From contig QCWG01000001.1 in NCBI GenBank assembly GCA_003149575.1, positions 587,183 to 651,182 of the forward strand: 64,000 nucleotides of DNA. The letters run 5' to 3'. The translations under genes were made by a program, and so were the position numbers. Numbering within the stretch: the first letter of the stretch is position 1; each line of letters starts with the position of its first letter. Positions 52,926-61,687 of this stretch are shown one piece after another. The DNA is from Altererythrobacter sp. XM-24bin4. Its GTDB lineage: Bacteria; Pseudomonadota; Alphaproteobacteria; Sphingomonadales; Sphingomonadaceae. Below the pieces are notes generated by a model. That model was not told the DNA's origin. It searched no databases and saw only the letters and a program-made list of their open reading frames with translations.

Positions 52926-53390
52926 ATGTCTGAAAGACGCGTTGCAAACATTGCGCTGGCCGAAACATATTATCGTGCGCTCGAAGCTGGAGATTTCGAG
53001 GCGCTGGCTGATCTTCACGCGGACGATGTGATATTCAATCTGGTCGGTTCGACTCCGGTATCGGGGCGGTGGATCGGCAAAGCAGAGTGCTTCGGCCCCC
53101 TTGTTGAAGAGGGGGTGGTAGGACAGCTGGTTCCGGAAACAGTTCAGTTCTCACGCAAGTGGCGTATTATGTGTGCCGATGACGACCGTGTTGTTGGGCT
53201 AATGTACGGCGGAGGGGATACGAAGAACGGCGAGCAGTATCTTCAAACCTACTGCCAGATAATGACCATTCGCGATGGCAAGATCAGCGAACTGCACGAA
53301 TTCTTCGACACTGCCCTTGTGGAATTAGCTCTCAATGACAATCCGACCCGCAAGGGCCCGACTGACATCGCGCGGCCTTTCGAGTTTTAG
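52926..53390 (+). CDS. SnoaL-like (NTF2-fold) protein
   Basis: A 154-residue NTF2-like protein: NIALAETYYRALEAGDFEALADLHADDV near residue 8, TPVSGRWIGKAECFGPL near residue 43, YCQIMTIRDGKISELHEFFDTAL near residue 109. The gene starts one base after the NmrA-like stop codon, so both are certainly one transcript. Its stop is followed after one base by the converging Rieske gene. Reaction unknown. Confidence 0.78.
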   Translation: MSERRVANIALAETYYRALEAGDFEALADLHADDVIFNLVGSTPVSGRWIGKAECFGPLVEEGVVGQLVPETVQFSRKWRIMCADDDRVVGLMYGGGDTKNGEQYLQTYCQIMTIRDGKISELHEFFDTALVELALNDNPTRKGPTDIARPFEF

Positions 53391-53391
53391 C

Positions 53392-54621
53392 CTACTCTGC
53401 TGCTTCGCGTTGCTCAGCGGCAAATATCTGCAGCAGCTCCGCATCGCTCGCATTAGTGAGCTTCTCCACCCATTGGTGGAAGACTTGTCCGCCGCGCTCG
53501 TTCTTGCCGAATAGCACTTCTTTCAAGAGCCCTGATTGCAGTGCTTCGTGCTGGCGCTTGCCAGTCTTGTAGTCTTCATCGCGCACCACGACCTCAAGGA
53601 AATCGAACTGCTCATGCGCTGACTTCACGTCGGCATCCGTCTCCGGCTTGTTCTCCATCACGTAGAACTGCGTTGTGTAGCTTTCACCTACGCCATTACC
53701 GGGGAATAGCTGGCTGATCATCGCGCCGCGCTGCCCGCCTCCATAAAAGCTGGCGATCGAGATATGTGGGAAGATCGTCCACACGCCTTGGACCAGCACT
53801 TCCTGCGGGATTTCGTCATCTGAGAGATGTTCCAGATCCAGTTTCTGATCGTCGTCACCTGACACTTTGATCGCGAATTTCGAGGGGGTCGACAGCCGCT
53901 GGTGTGGGCCGAAGGCGAAGTAGTTCGCGCGGTTGTAGAAATCTGCGCCGAACGTGTCTTTGTGCAGTACAGGCAAGTGGTAGAAATCGAGATAGCCGTC
54001 ATAGGCCGTCTTCCAGTTAGGCCCCGGCAAGGTGCGCTGCGCGAACAAGGTCCAGCCATCGAATTCAAACGCCTTCAGCAGATCATCATAGCCGTTCAGA
54101 TAATCTGCAATATCGAGCTTCGAAGCGGGGTCTAGCGTTGCCCAGATCAAACCGGCGTTTTCGTAGACCGGGAAGCGTGTGAGGCAGAATTCCGACTTGT
54201 CGATGGCGCCGAAATCCTGCGGACTGGCCACGCCCACCAAATCACCGTCGTTCTTGTATGTCCAGCCATGATAGCCGCACACCAAGCGCGTCGCGTTCCC
54301 GGTACCTTCCGCCAGGGGATTGCCGCGGTGTTTGCACATGTTGAGGAATGCACCAACGGTGCCGTCCTTCTTGCGCGTCAGCAACAGAGGTACACCGCAA
54401 ATGTCCATTGCTTTGTAATCACCCGCATTCGGGATCTCACAGCTAGGCGCGACCATTAGTGGAAGACGGCGGAAGATGTGCCGCTTCTCGCGCTCGAACA
54501 ACGCTTCATCGGTATAGGCCGATGCGGGCACACGCACGACATCGTCGGCGTATTCCATAGTGTCTGCCGCGCCATGCGCGATGAGATTGCGGGTCATTTC
54601 TATCAATTGCTCGCGCGACAC
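53392..54621 (-). CDS. Rieske non-haem iron oxygenase, alpha subunit
   Basis: A 409-residue oxygenase from GTG 54621, which has CCTCC (GGAGG on the coding strand) nine bases upstream; a longer reading to 54747 passes through a terminator hairpin. Rieske ligands are Cys96/His98 (CKHRG) and Cys115/His118 (CGYHGW). The iron site is DFYHLPVLH with His215 and His220 and the bridging Asp212. It would hydroxylate an aromatic or alicyclic substrate. No ferredoxin partner is nearby. It lies downstream of the TonB receptor, separated by a terminator. Confidence 0.89.
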   Translation of the reverse strand: MSREQLIEMTRNLIAHGAADTMEYADDVVRVPASAYTDEALFEREKRHIFRRLPLMVAPSCEIPNAGDYKAMDICGVPLLLTRKKDGTVGAFLNMCKHRGNPLAEGTGNATRLVCGYHGWTYKNDGDLVGVASPQDFGAIDKSEFCLTRFPVYENAGLIWATLDPASKLDIADYLNGYDDLLKAFEFDGWTLFAQRTLPGPNWKTAYDGYLDFYHLPVLHKDTFGADFYNRANYFAFGPHQRLSTPSKFAIKVSGDDDQKLDLEHLSDDEIPQEVLVQGVWTIFPHISIASFYGGGQRGAMISQLFPGNGVGESYTTQFYVMENKPETDADVKSAHEQFDFLEVVVRDEDYKTGKRQHEALQSGLLKEVLFGKNERGGQVFHQWVEKLTNASDAELLQIFAAEQREAAE

Positions 54622-54736
54622 TGCGTAATCCCTCCAGCTATATATGCATTTGATTGGCATTGTGTCGGGCGTAGCGCATTCAGGCAATTCGCGTTTTTGG
54701 ATAGGGGTGGCACCTTGCGGTACTTGCAAATGGAAA

Positions 54737-54758
54737 GGGCGGACCAATCGGCCCGCCC
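54737..54758 (-). terminator. Terminator of the TonB-dependent receptor gene
   Basis: GGGCGG (54737-54742) pairs with CCGCCC (54753-54758), with inner CC/GG pairs and a four-base loop. On the reverse strand it is followed by TTTCCATTT. It lies 26 bases past the receptor stop codon, before the next Rieske gene start. Confidence 0.65.
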
Positions 54759-54783
54759 CTCAATTTAAGACTATGGTACTTAT

Positions 54784-57198
54784 TTAGAAGCGAATGCTGC
54801 CTTCGACAAAGATCTGGCGACCGCGGTTTTGCGTGACAACAAGATCGTCACCAACACCCGGCTCCAGGAATGGGCGCCCGCCGGATGTATTGACCCAGAT
54901 CTCGTCGGCTAGGTTTGTGCCGATTAGCGACAGTTTCCATTTGCCATCCGCATCGCCGATCGAAATTTGCGCGTCGAAAGTGACATAGCTATCCTGACGC
55001 AAATCGGTCAGCGTGTCTTCATTGGTAAAATAGCTACCTGAATATATGGCATTACCCGACACGTTAAGCTCAAGCGAATTGCTAACCGGCGTTGACCAAT
55101 CTACGGCAAAATTCCCTGACACTTCGGGCGCTCGAGCAACTTCACGGCCATCCAGATCTTGGCCTAAGCCAGCCACGAATGTGTCTGAGAATGCAGCGTC
55201 GAGATACGCAAGGTTAGAAGATATCGAAAGGCCCTCTACTGGTGTATTCCAGCGAAATTCGAGATCGAGACCTTTAGATGTCACTTCGCCCGCATTCAGA
55301 GTTTGGAACTGGATGTTAACGGCGTCGAAGTTTTGGACCTGAAGGTCATCGAAGACATAATAAAATGCGGTGGCGTTAAGTGTGACGCTACGATCGTTGA
55401 ATTGCGATTTTACGCCAATTTCGCCGCCGATTGCTGTTTCTGAGTCATAGATTAAGGCGCTGAAATCTCCGCTCAGCACTGCTTGGCTCAAACTAGCCGA
55501 AGGCAGAGCTGAGTTGTCGATTCCGCCAGACTTGAAGCCAGTCTTGAACGAGGCAAAAACATTTACATCCTCAGACGCTCTATATTTAATCGTTGCCTCG
55601 GGAGACCAGTTGCTGTCCGAAAATTCGATGGGTCCCGAATTAAAGCCAGGACTTACAAAACCCGGCCCTTGCAAAAATGTGTGCAGGTAGGGAACGGTAA
55701 TTGTCTGAGTTTTGCTTTCGTCCGTGTAACGGATACCGCCAGCAAGCTCTAAGTCATCGGTAAGATCAAAGATGGCGCTACCAAAGAATGACCAGGCTTC
55801 TGTCTTCGTTACGTGCCTTTTGTCCCAGTCGTAAGTAAACCCGGTAACTGGATCTGGTGCAACGAATGAGATGTTGACGGCTTGTTGAGCAGTGTCGAAT
55901 ACGAAAGTTCGGTCTTCATAGAAGGCGCCGAACATGAAATTCGCTCCACCATCAAAATCGGTTGTGACCCGAAGCTCTTGTGTGAACTGCTCCAGCTCAT
56001 TGATCGGATCTGAAGCACCTGCACCGCCGGGGACCCCTGGTCCGAGAAGACCGACGTACGAATAGCTGTCAAAGTCGACAGAGGACATATCCACATAGCC
56101 GGTTGTGGAGGTCAGGGTTAGAGTATCGGACAATCGCAAATTGGATATTAACCGCGTAAACCAGATATCAGTTTCACTAAAAGGGACGCCATTTCGACCA
56201 GCAGCTTTCGATGGTGTTGGAACACCTCCTGCTAGAGGCGGGGCCGCGTCCGGTAGATAATATTTGCTATCGCTATCGTTGCAATCATTGCCTGCCGGAA
56301 TGATTAAACCACCTGCAAGCAGGTAGACGCCGTCGGCTACGCCATTTGGACCGCAGTTTATGTCCGAATGCTGTACTGCGCCATCCCCTTCATTCTTGAC
56401 ATATTGAACCTTCAGATTGGCGTCAAAGGTATCGTCTGGTTCCCATGCAAGAGTAGCACGCCCAACAAAGTTTGTTTGCCCGCGAAATTGATTGACCGCG
56501 GGGGTCCCGGGCTGCAACTCTACATACTCGTCGATATCGTTGTATTGTGCAGCCAAACGAATACCAAGAGTATCACTTACAGGCCCTGATATGTAGCCGC
56601 CGATCACGTAGCCTTTTTCTTCGAATTCATACGACGCTTTGGCGCCTATTTCCCAAGTTGAAGTCGGTTGAGCTGACCTAATTGAAAATACGCCGGCTGA
56701 CGCTGATTTCCCGAAGAAAAGTGATTGCGGACCCTTAAGGACGTCAATCTGAGCTGTGTCGAAGAAACCCGCCTGTACAAGACGCATCGTCGAGACCTGT
56801 ACACCATCGAAGTCAAACGCCACGGCCGAATCGAATGCGGCTGAAATGTTGGATGATCCAACGCCGCGCAAACTGATTTGACCGCCTGAACCCGAGCCGC
56901 CGACCTGAACGTTCAGCGTTGGCACTCGCCCTACAACGTCCGCGATTTGATCGACCCCGTACTTTTCCAATACTTCTCCGCTAATAACCGAAACGGTAAC
57001 CGGCACTTCTTGCAATGTTTCCGCCTGGCGACGTGCTCGCACGATGATAACATTGTCTTCCAAATCAGCTTCTTCGGCCGAAGTATCCGCCTCTTGAGCA
57101 TGCGCAGCCGCAGGTAGTCCGGCAACTGCAAACACCGCCACTCCGCCCAGCAACGCCGCACGCATTGCTGACGGATTCCGATTCATAAGCTTGGTCAT
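54784..57198 (-). CDS. TonB-dependent outer-membrane receptor
   Basis: An 804-residue receptor. Residues 1-35 are a signal peptide (MRAALLGGVAVFAVAGLPAAAHAQ); the plug domain follows (VPVTVSVISGEVLEKYGVDQIADVV; QISLRGVGSS; DVLKGPQSLFFGKSAS) and the beta-barrel ends in ...IFVEGSIRF with a terminal Phe, as expected. It belongs to the large sphingomonad family used for uptake of hydrophobic or siderophore-like compounds and probably imports the pathway substrate. Start ATG at 57198 has GGGAGAG upstream. Its base composition is visibly lower in GC than its neighbours. Confidence 0.94.
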   Translation of the reverse strand: MTKLMNRNPSAMRAALLGGVAVFAVAGLPAAAHAQEADTSAEEADLEDNVIIVRARRQAETLQEVPVTVSVISGEVLEKYGVDQIADVVGRVPTLNVQVGGSGSGGQISLRGVGSSNISAAFDSAVAFDFDGVQVSTMRLVQAGFFDTAQIDVLKGPQSLFFGKSASAGVFSIRSAQPTSTWEIGAKASYEFEEKGYVIGGYISGPVSDTLGIRLAAQYNDIDEYVELQPGTPAVNQFRGQTNFVGRATLAWEPDDTFDANLKVQYVKNEGDGAVQHSDINCGPNGVADGVYLLAGGLIIPAGNDCNDSDSKYYLPDAAPPLAGGVPTPSKAAGRNGVPFSETDIWFTRLISNLRLSDTLTLTSTTGYVDMSSVDFDSYSYVGLLGPGVPGGAGASDPINELEQFTQELRVTTDFDGGANFMFGAFYEDRTFVFDTAQQAVNISFVAPDPVTGFTYDWDKRHVTKTEAWSFFGSAIFDLTDDLELAGGIRYTDESKTQTITVPYLHTFLQGPGFVSPGFNSGPIEFSDSNWSPEATIKYRASEDVNVFASFKTGFKSGGIDNSALPSASLSQAVLSGDFSALIYDSETAIGGEIGVKSQFNDRSVTLNATAFYYVFDDLQVQNFDAVNIQFQTLNAGEVTSKGLDLEFRWNTPVEGLSISSNLAYLDAAFSDTFVAGLGQDLDGREVARAPEVSGNFAVDWSTPVSNSLELNVSGNAIYSGSYFTNEDTLTDLRQDSYVTFDAQISIGDADGKWKLSLIGTNLADEIWVNTSGGRPFLEPGVGDDLVVTQNRGRQIFVEGSIRF

Positions 57199-57380
57199 AA
57201 TCGCTCTCTCCCATAATGGCCCGGCTCGATCTGCCGTTACCAATTGTCCCTGAATTCGAGGCTTTTCACCTTCGTATCCGATCAAGAAGTCTATGGCGCA
57301 CCCCCCAGCGAAACACTTGGCAAAAGGAATAGGCGGAAATTGCTAGTGCGTCCTTTGCGTCACATTACAATTCCGTAACG

Positions 57381-58694
57381 TCACACGGATGTTGGGGTGC
57401 CCTCCGCTGCGTCGGCATCCAACTGCGCTCGACGTGGATCATTGGGCCAAATCCATTCTTCACCTATGACCTGTTCGACCCGCAAATCCTGCGGCACATT
57501 GTCGATCCCTATCATCCGGTCACAGGATTGGTGGAAGCTGTAAATTCGCGCCTCTTGATAAGACAGCGGGATACTTCGGAATGCGGCGCTCTGCATCGAC
57601 TTTTGGATCGCTTCGCCGAACTGCGTGTCTTCGAGGATAATCGGCGACATATCGCGGCCATTGGGTTTGGTATCGTCCGGGACTGTCCAAAGATCGGGGG
57701 CGGGCTCATCACCCCAATCGAGCGCCATTGTGACCAGCTCCAGCCGGGTGGTGTTCAGCCCGGTGGGCCAGAATACGAGCGGCGGCACGAAATAGTTCGA
57801 CAGCGGCGAAACCCAGTTGGGGAACAGAGTGTAGCTCTGCGTACATGTCCGCCCCAATTCGCCCACGCTTTCGATCTGTTTCCACCCCGGTGGGCTGTCG
57901 ATTGCGCGCACATGCTCGCGGTCGGTTTGCTCAGGGGCAGGGGCCAGCATGCGTGCGTGACCGTTGGGGTAAATCGTGTTGTAATTGCGCTTGCTGTCGA
58001 CCAGCGGAGCTACGGTTGTGGGGTGGATAAAGGGTACATGGTAAACTTCCATGTTGGCTTCCATCGCCACCTTCCAATTGCAATTAAGCTCGAAGCTGTG
58101 CCGCGCCGCCAATCTGATGCGGTCGAAAGCGAACTCGTCCCATTCGTTCATCAGTGGGCCAAGCCATTCGGTCAGCGGCATGGCGTTTTGATCGAAATTC
58201 ACGAAGATCGCATTGCCCAGCATTTCGCAGCGAACCGGGATCAATCCGCGGCAGCTCATATCGAAATCGGCCGGAAAATCCTGTCTCTCAGGCACGCCCA
58301 CCAGCGTGCCATCAGTCTTGTAGGTCCAATTGTGATAGCCGCACATGAGGCGCGATGATTTGCCGCGTTCTTCGGTTACGACCGGTGCGCCCCTGTGCCG
58401 GCACGTGTTGTAGAACGCGCGGACCACGCCATCCATGCCGTGCACGATCACAATCGGATCGCCCGCATTGTGCCAACGCATGTAACAACCGGGCTCCGGA
58501 ATCTCGTCAATATGCCCGGCGAACAGCCAGCTCTTGCGGAAGATATGCTCTTGCTCGAGCGCGAAATACTCTGGCGAAGTGTAGCGAGCCGCCGGCATAT
58601 CAGGCAGCCTGGGAAAACCGTCTGGCGGCGCGCTGCGCTGGCCTTCCCACTCCATCAACGCTTTCAGGCGCCGTACTTCCGCGTCGCTGATCAT
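57381..58694 (-). CDS. Rieske non-haem iron oxygenase, alpha subunit
   Basis: A 437-residue oxygenase. Rieske ligands Cys98/His100 (CRHRG) and Cys118/His121 (CGYHNW); iron site MEVYHVPFIH with His219 and His224 and bridging Glu216. It differs from the two other Rieske proteins in the window over most of its length. It is upstream of the TonB receptor on the same strand, with a 182-base gap that likely holds the receptor promoter. Substrate unknown; ring or side-chain hydroxylation is plausible. Confidence 0.89.
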   Translation of the reverse strand: MISDAEVRRLKALMEWEGQRSAPPDGFPRLPDMPAARYTSPEYFALEQEHIFRKSWLFAGHIDEIPEPGCYMRWHNAGDPIVIVHGMDGVVRAFYNTCRHRGAPVVTEERGKSSRLMCGYHNWTYKTDGTLVGVPERQDFPADFDMSCRGLIPVRCEMLGNAIFVNFDQNAMPLTEWLGPLMNEWDEFAFDRIRLAARHSFELNCNWKVAMEANMEVYHVPFIHPTTVAPLVDSKRNYNTIYPNGHARMLAPAPEQTDREHVRAIDSPPGWKQIESVGELGRTCTQSYTLFPNWVSPLSNYFVPPLVFWPTGLNTTRLELVTMALDWGDEPAPDLWTVPDDTKPNGRDMSPIILEDTQFGEAIQKSMQSAAFRSIPLSYQEARIYSFHQSCDRMIGIDNVPQDLRVEQVIGEEWIWPNDPRRAQLDADAAEGTPTSV

Positions 58695-58837
58695 TCACGC
58701 TCTCCCTGAGAGGCAACTTAGCGTGTAGCGTCGGCCGGGCGACTGGCACTTTGATCGAAAACTAAGCGCTTCTGACAGTGGTGTGCGCAATCGCTGCCGA
58801 TAGTTTGGCGTGCAGAAAACAGTGTTGGGAGAGCAGG

Positions 58838-59617
58838 ATGGCAGGCAGAGTCGCAGGGAAGGTGGCGCTGGTAACCGGAGGCGCGATGGGGCTGGGCAAG
58901 GCTGATTGCATGCGGCTGGCCGAGGAAGGCGCGCATGTAATTGTGACTGATCGGGAGATCGATCTCGCGCACGAAGTGGCGCATGAAATCCATGGCGATG
59001 CCTATGAGTTAGACGTTACCGATCCTGATCAGTGGCAGCATATGATGGATGCAGTGGAACAACGTCACGGCGGGCTCGATATCCTGGTCAACAATGCCGG
59101 TAACGTGATCTTTGAGAGCATCGAGGAATGCTCGCTCGAACATTTCCGGCTGCATATGGCGATCCATGTTGAGGGTACATTTCTGGGCTGCAAGACCGCA
59201 CTACCATTGATGAAGAACCGGCATGAAAAGAACGGCGGAGCCGGCGCTTCGATCATCAATATGGCGTCGACTGCTGCCTTGATGGGCTACGGCAATATTC
59301 CGGCTTACACCGCTGCGAAGGGGGCAATCCGCGCGATGACGCGGTCTATCGCGATGGATTGTCAGGACAAGGGGTATGGCATCCGCTGCAATGCGATCGC
59401 GCCTGGTGGGATCGAAACCCCGATGGTGCGCGATATTTCCGGCCGCGCAGGCGAGGAATTGATGCAGATCCCGGACGGGCCGCTGCCAGTTGATGGCTTG
59501 GGTGCGCCAAAGGATGTCGCGAATGCTGTGCTTTACCTTGCCAGTGACGATTCGCGCTTCGTAAACGGGATCGTACTTCCGGTGGACAATGGCCTCGACG
59601 CCCGACCCCATCACTGA
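58838..59617 (+). CDS. Short-chain dehydrogenase/reductase
   Basis: A 259-residue classical SDR: TGGAMGLGKADC near residue 14, NNAGNVIFES near residue 86, MASTAALMGYG and YTAAK near residues 145-165, PVDNGLDARPHH at the end. The start ATG at 58838 follows TGTTGGGAGAG, the leader shared with other genes here. Its 3' end overlaps the MFS gene by 29 bases, so the dehydrogenase and transporter are translationally coupled. Confidence 0.87.
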   Translation: MAGRVAGKVALVTGGAMGLGKADCMRLAEEGAHVIVTDREIDLAHEVAHEIHGDAYELDVTDPDQWQHMMDAVEQRHGGLDILVNNAGNVIFESIEECSLEHFRLHMAIHVEGTFLGCKTALPLMKNRHEKNGGAGASIINMASTAALMGYGNIPAYTAAKGAIRAMTRSIAMDCQDKGYGIRCNAIAPGGIETPMVRDISGRAGEELMQIPDGPLPVDGLGAPKDVANAVLYLASDDSRFVNGIVLPVDNGLDARPHH

Positions 59618-60914
59618 GGATTCAAACCCGCAAGCTGAGCAAGACGCACCTGGCAAATATCGCTGGTACGTATTGTTCTTGCTGATCCTCACGCTGTTGT
59701 TCAGCGTGGCGGACCGGCTGGTGTTCTCGATCCTGCTGGAAGACATTAAAGCGGAGTTCGACTTCAGCGATACGCAGCTCGGCCTTCTGGGCGGCTTCGC
59801 TTTCACCGCGACCTATGTCATCATCGGGTTTCCGGCAGCGCGGCTGGCCGATCGTTCTGTGCGCAAGAACATCGTGGCTGGCGCGATCAGCTTCTGGAGC
59901 CTCATGACCGCGCTGTGCGGCATAGCGATCGGGTTCTGGTCACTGTTTTTCGCACGCACCGGAGTTGGCGTTGGCGAAGGATGTTCTGGCCCAGCCTCGC
60001 AATCGATGCTGGCAGACTATTTCCCGCGAAAAGAGCTGGCCCGAGCCATGGGTTTCCTGACGCTCGGCTCGACGCTGGGAACTGTAACCGGGCTGATGGC
60101 GGGCGGGTTGCTGGCGGAAGCGTTCGGTTGGCGCAACGCCTTCATCCTGATGGCAATCCCGGGCTTTGTCATCGGCGGATTCTTGTACTTTACCGTGCGC
60201 GAGCCGCAACGCGGGCGCTATGCGCCCAAGGGTGCGCGGATTGAGCAGCGGCCACTGGGCGAAACCATTCGCAGTTTGCTTGCTAACAAGGTTTTTCTGG
60301 GCCTCGCTTTAGGCTGGGCGGTCCAGATCATGATCGGATACGGCATGGCCTTCTGGCTTGCTCCGGCAATGATCCGCCTGTTCGAAGTGTCAGTGGGCGA
60401 TGTCGCTATATATCTTGGCCTTGCCTTTCTGATCGGCGGCGTTCCCGGCCCGATAGTGGGGGGTTTTCTCACTGACTGGTTGGCGAAGCATGACGAGCGC
60501 TGGCGCGCCTGGCTGCCCGGGATTGTCAGCCTTGGAGCAGTTCTTCCCCTCTGGATTGCGTTTGAAAGCGGCAGTTTTGCTCTGTTTTTGGGCATCTTTG
60601 CACTGGCATACGGAATCTACGTTGCGAGCCAGGCGCCCATCATGTCCGGCATTCAATCGGCGGTGGAGCCATCGCAGCGCGGCTTCGCCGTTGCCATCGC
60701 ACTCTTCTTCAACAATCTGATCGGGCAGGCATTCGGGTTAGGCGTGATCGGCTGGTTGAGCGATACGCTGGAGCCCACGCGCGGCAACGCGGCCTTGAGC
60801 GATGCGGTGCTCTTTGTGAGTTTTGCGGCGGGGTTAGTGGCGCTGGCGATCTTTGCCTGGACCGCGCGCCAGATGCGCGTGACCGGTTATCTTGAGCACG
60901 TAGCTAACACTTAG
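59589..60914 (+). CDS. Major facilitator superfamily transporter
   Basis: A 441-residue inner-membrane carrier with 12 predicted membrane segments. The first begins YVLFLLILTLLFSVADRLVFSILL; the loop 2-3 motif is RLADRSVRKN; GVGVGEGCSGPASQSMLADYFPRKELARAMG near residue 120-150 is typical of the spinster-like subgroup of metabolite carriers. It probably brings the substrate or an intermediate acid from periplasm to cytoplasm. The ATG at 59589 lies inside the SDR gene; no later in-frame start fits before the first membrane helix. It converges with another SDR, overlapping by four bases. Confidence 0.9.
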   Translation: MASTPDPITEDSNPQAEQDAPGKYRWYVLFLLILTLLFSVADRLVFSILLEDIKAEFDFSDTQLGLLGGFAFTATYVIIGFPAARLADRSVRKNIVAGAISFWSLMTALCGIAIGFWSLFFARTGVGVGEGCSGPASQSMLADYFPRKELARAMGFLTLGSTLGTVTGLMAGGLLAEAFGWRNAFILMAIPGFVIGGFLYFTVREPQRGRYAPKGARIEQRPLGETIRSLLANKVFLGLALGWAVQIMIGYGMAFWLAPAMIRLFEVSVGDVAIYLGLAFLIGGVPGPIVGGFLTDWLAKHDERWRAWLPGIVSLGAVLPLWIAFESGSFALFLGIFALAYGIYVASQAPIMSGIQSAVEPSQRGFAVAIALFFNNLIGQAFGLGVIGWLSDTLEPTRGNAALSDAVLFVSFAAGLVALAIFAWTARQMRVTGYLEHVANT

Positions 60915-61687
60915 AATCCGGGGTGTATGCTCAGCGCGCCGCCATCAACCAGCATGTCTGCACCGGTCATAAAGGGGCATTCGTCACTGGCGAGAAAGGC
61001 AATCGCAGCCGCGGTTTCCGCCGGATAGGCCAGGCGGTTCATGGGCGATGTGGCGGCGACAGCTGCCTTCAGGCCCGGCGTTACTTCTTCAGCTGCATTG
61101 AGAATGCCAGTCTCGGTCGCGCCGGGGATCACTGCGTTACACCTGATCGCAAGCCCTTGCTTTGCACACCACGTTGCCACCGATTTTGTCAGCGCGCGGA
61201 CACCGGCTTTGCTGGCAGAATAGCCGACGTCTGTTGGCAGCGGAGTGATCGCCGTCGTGGACGCAATATTGATGATCGAGCCGGTTGCGCCGGGATTGTT
61301 CTTCATCGCCGCAACTGCCGCTCGGCAACCCATCATGGTGCCTGTCAGATTGACCGCGATCACTTGATCCCATGCGGCGAACAGCTCTTCATCTGACCCA
61401 TCGCCAATGCTTGCGCCGGACACATTGCCGGCATTGTTCACAAGGATATCTAGCCGCCCGAATTTTGTGACAGCAGCAACAATCACTTCGCTCCAGCGCG
61501 CGCGGTCAGATACATCCTGCGGCAGGAATGTCGCGCCAAGTTCGTCGCATAATGCCTGTCCGGCATCCGCATTGATATCAGTGCCCAGCACTTGCGCGCC
61601 ATCAGATAAAAAGCGCCGGACAGTTGCTGCACCGATGCCGCTCGCGCAACCCGTGACGATTGCGATTTTGCCGGAAAGGTCGGGCAC
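60911..61687 (-). CDS. Short-chain dehydrogenase/reductase
   Basis: A 258-residue classical SDR: TGCASGIGAATVRR near residue 12, NNAGNVSGA near residue 87, ASTTAITPLPTDVGYSASK near residue 150, DMLVDGGALSIHPGF at the end. The start is GTG at 61687, sharing one base with the GST stop codon (TAGTG); a longer reading to 61717 lies inside the GST gene. A hydroxyl/keto oxidoreductase of the pathway is likely. Confidence 0.87.
   Translation of the reverse strand: MPDLSGKIAIVTGCASGIGAATVRRFLSDGAQVLGTDINADAGQALCDELGATFLPQDVSDRARWSEVIVAAVTKFGRLDILVNNAGNVSGASIGDGSDEELFAAWDQVIAVNLTGTMMGCRAAVAAMKNNPGATGSIINIASTTAITPLPTDVGYSASKAGVRALTKSVATWCAKQGLAIRCNAVIPGATETGILNAAEEVTPGLKAAVAATSPMNRLAYPAETAAAIAFLASDECPFMTGADMLVDGGALSIHPGF

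Noticed and set aside
54622-54747. N-terminal extension of the Rieske protein to an ATG at 54747
   Set aside because: It crosses the receptor terminator hairpin, and GTG 54621 has a good ribosome binding site.
53392-58694. The Rieske proteins as KshA (3-ketosteroid 9-alpha-hydroxylase)
   Set aside because: Their lengths and the sequence around the Rieske motifs (CGYHGW, CGYHNW, CPFHGF) look like general ring-hydroxylase alpha subunits; I see no KshA-specific pattern.
16960-58760. TGGCA-type motifs near several promoters as sigma-54 sites
   Set aside because: TGGCA/TGACAC sequences recur (for example 43611, 49835, 58743), but none has the GC/TTGC element at the required spacing.
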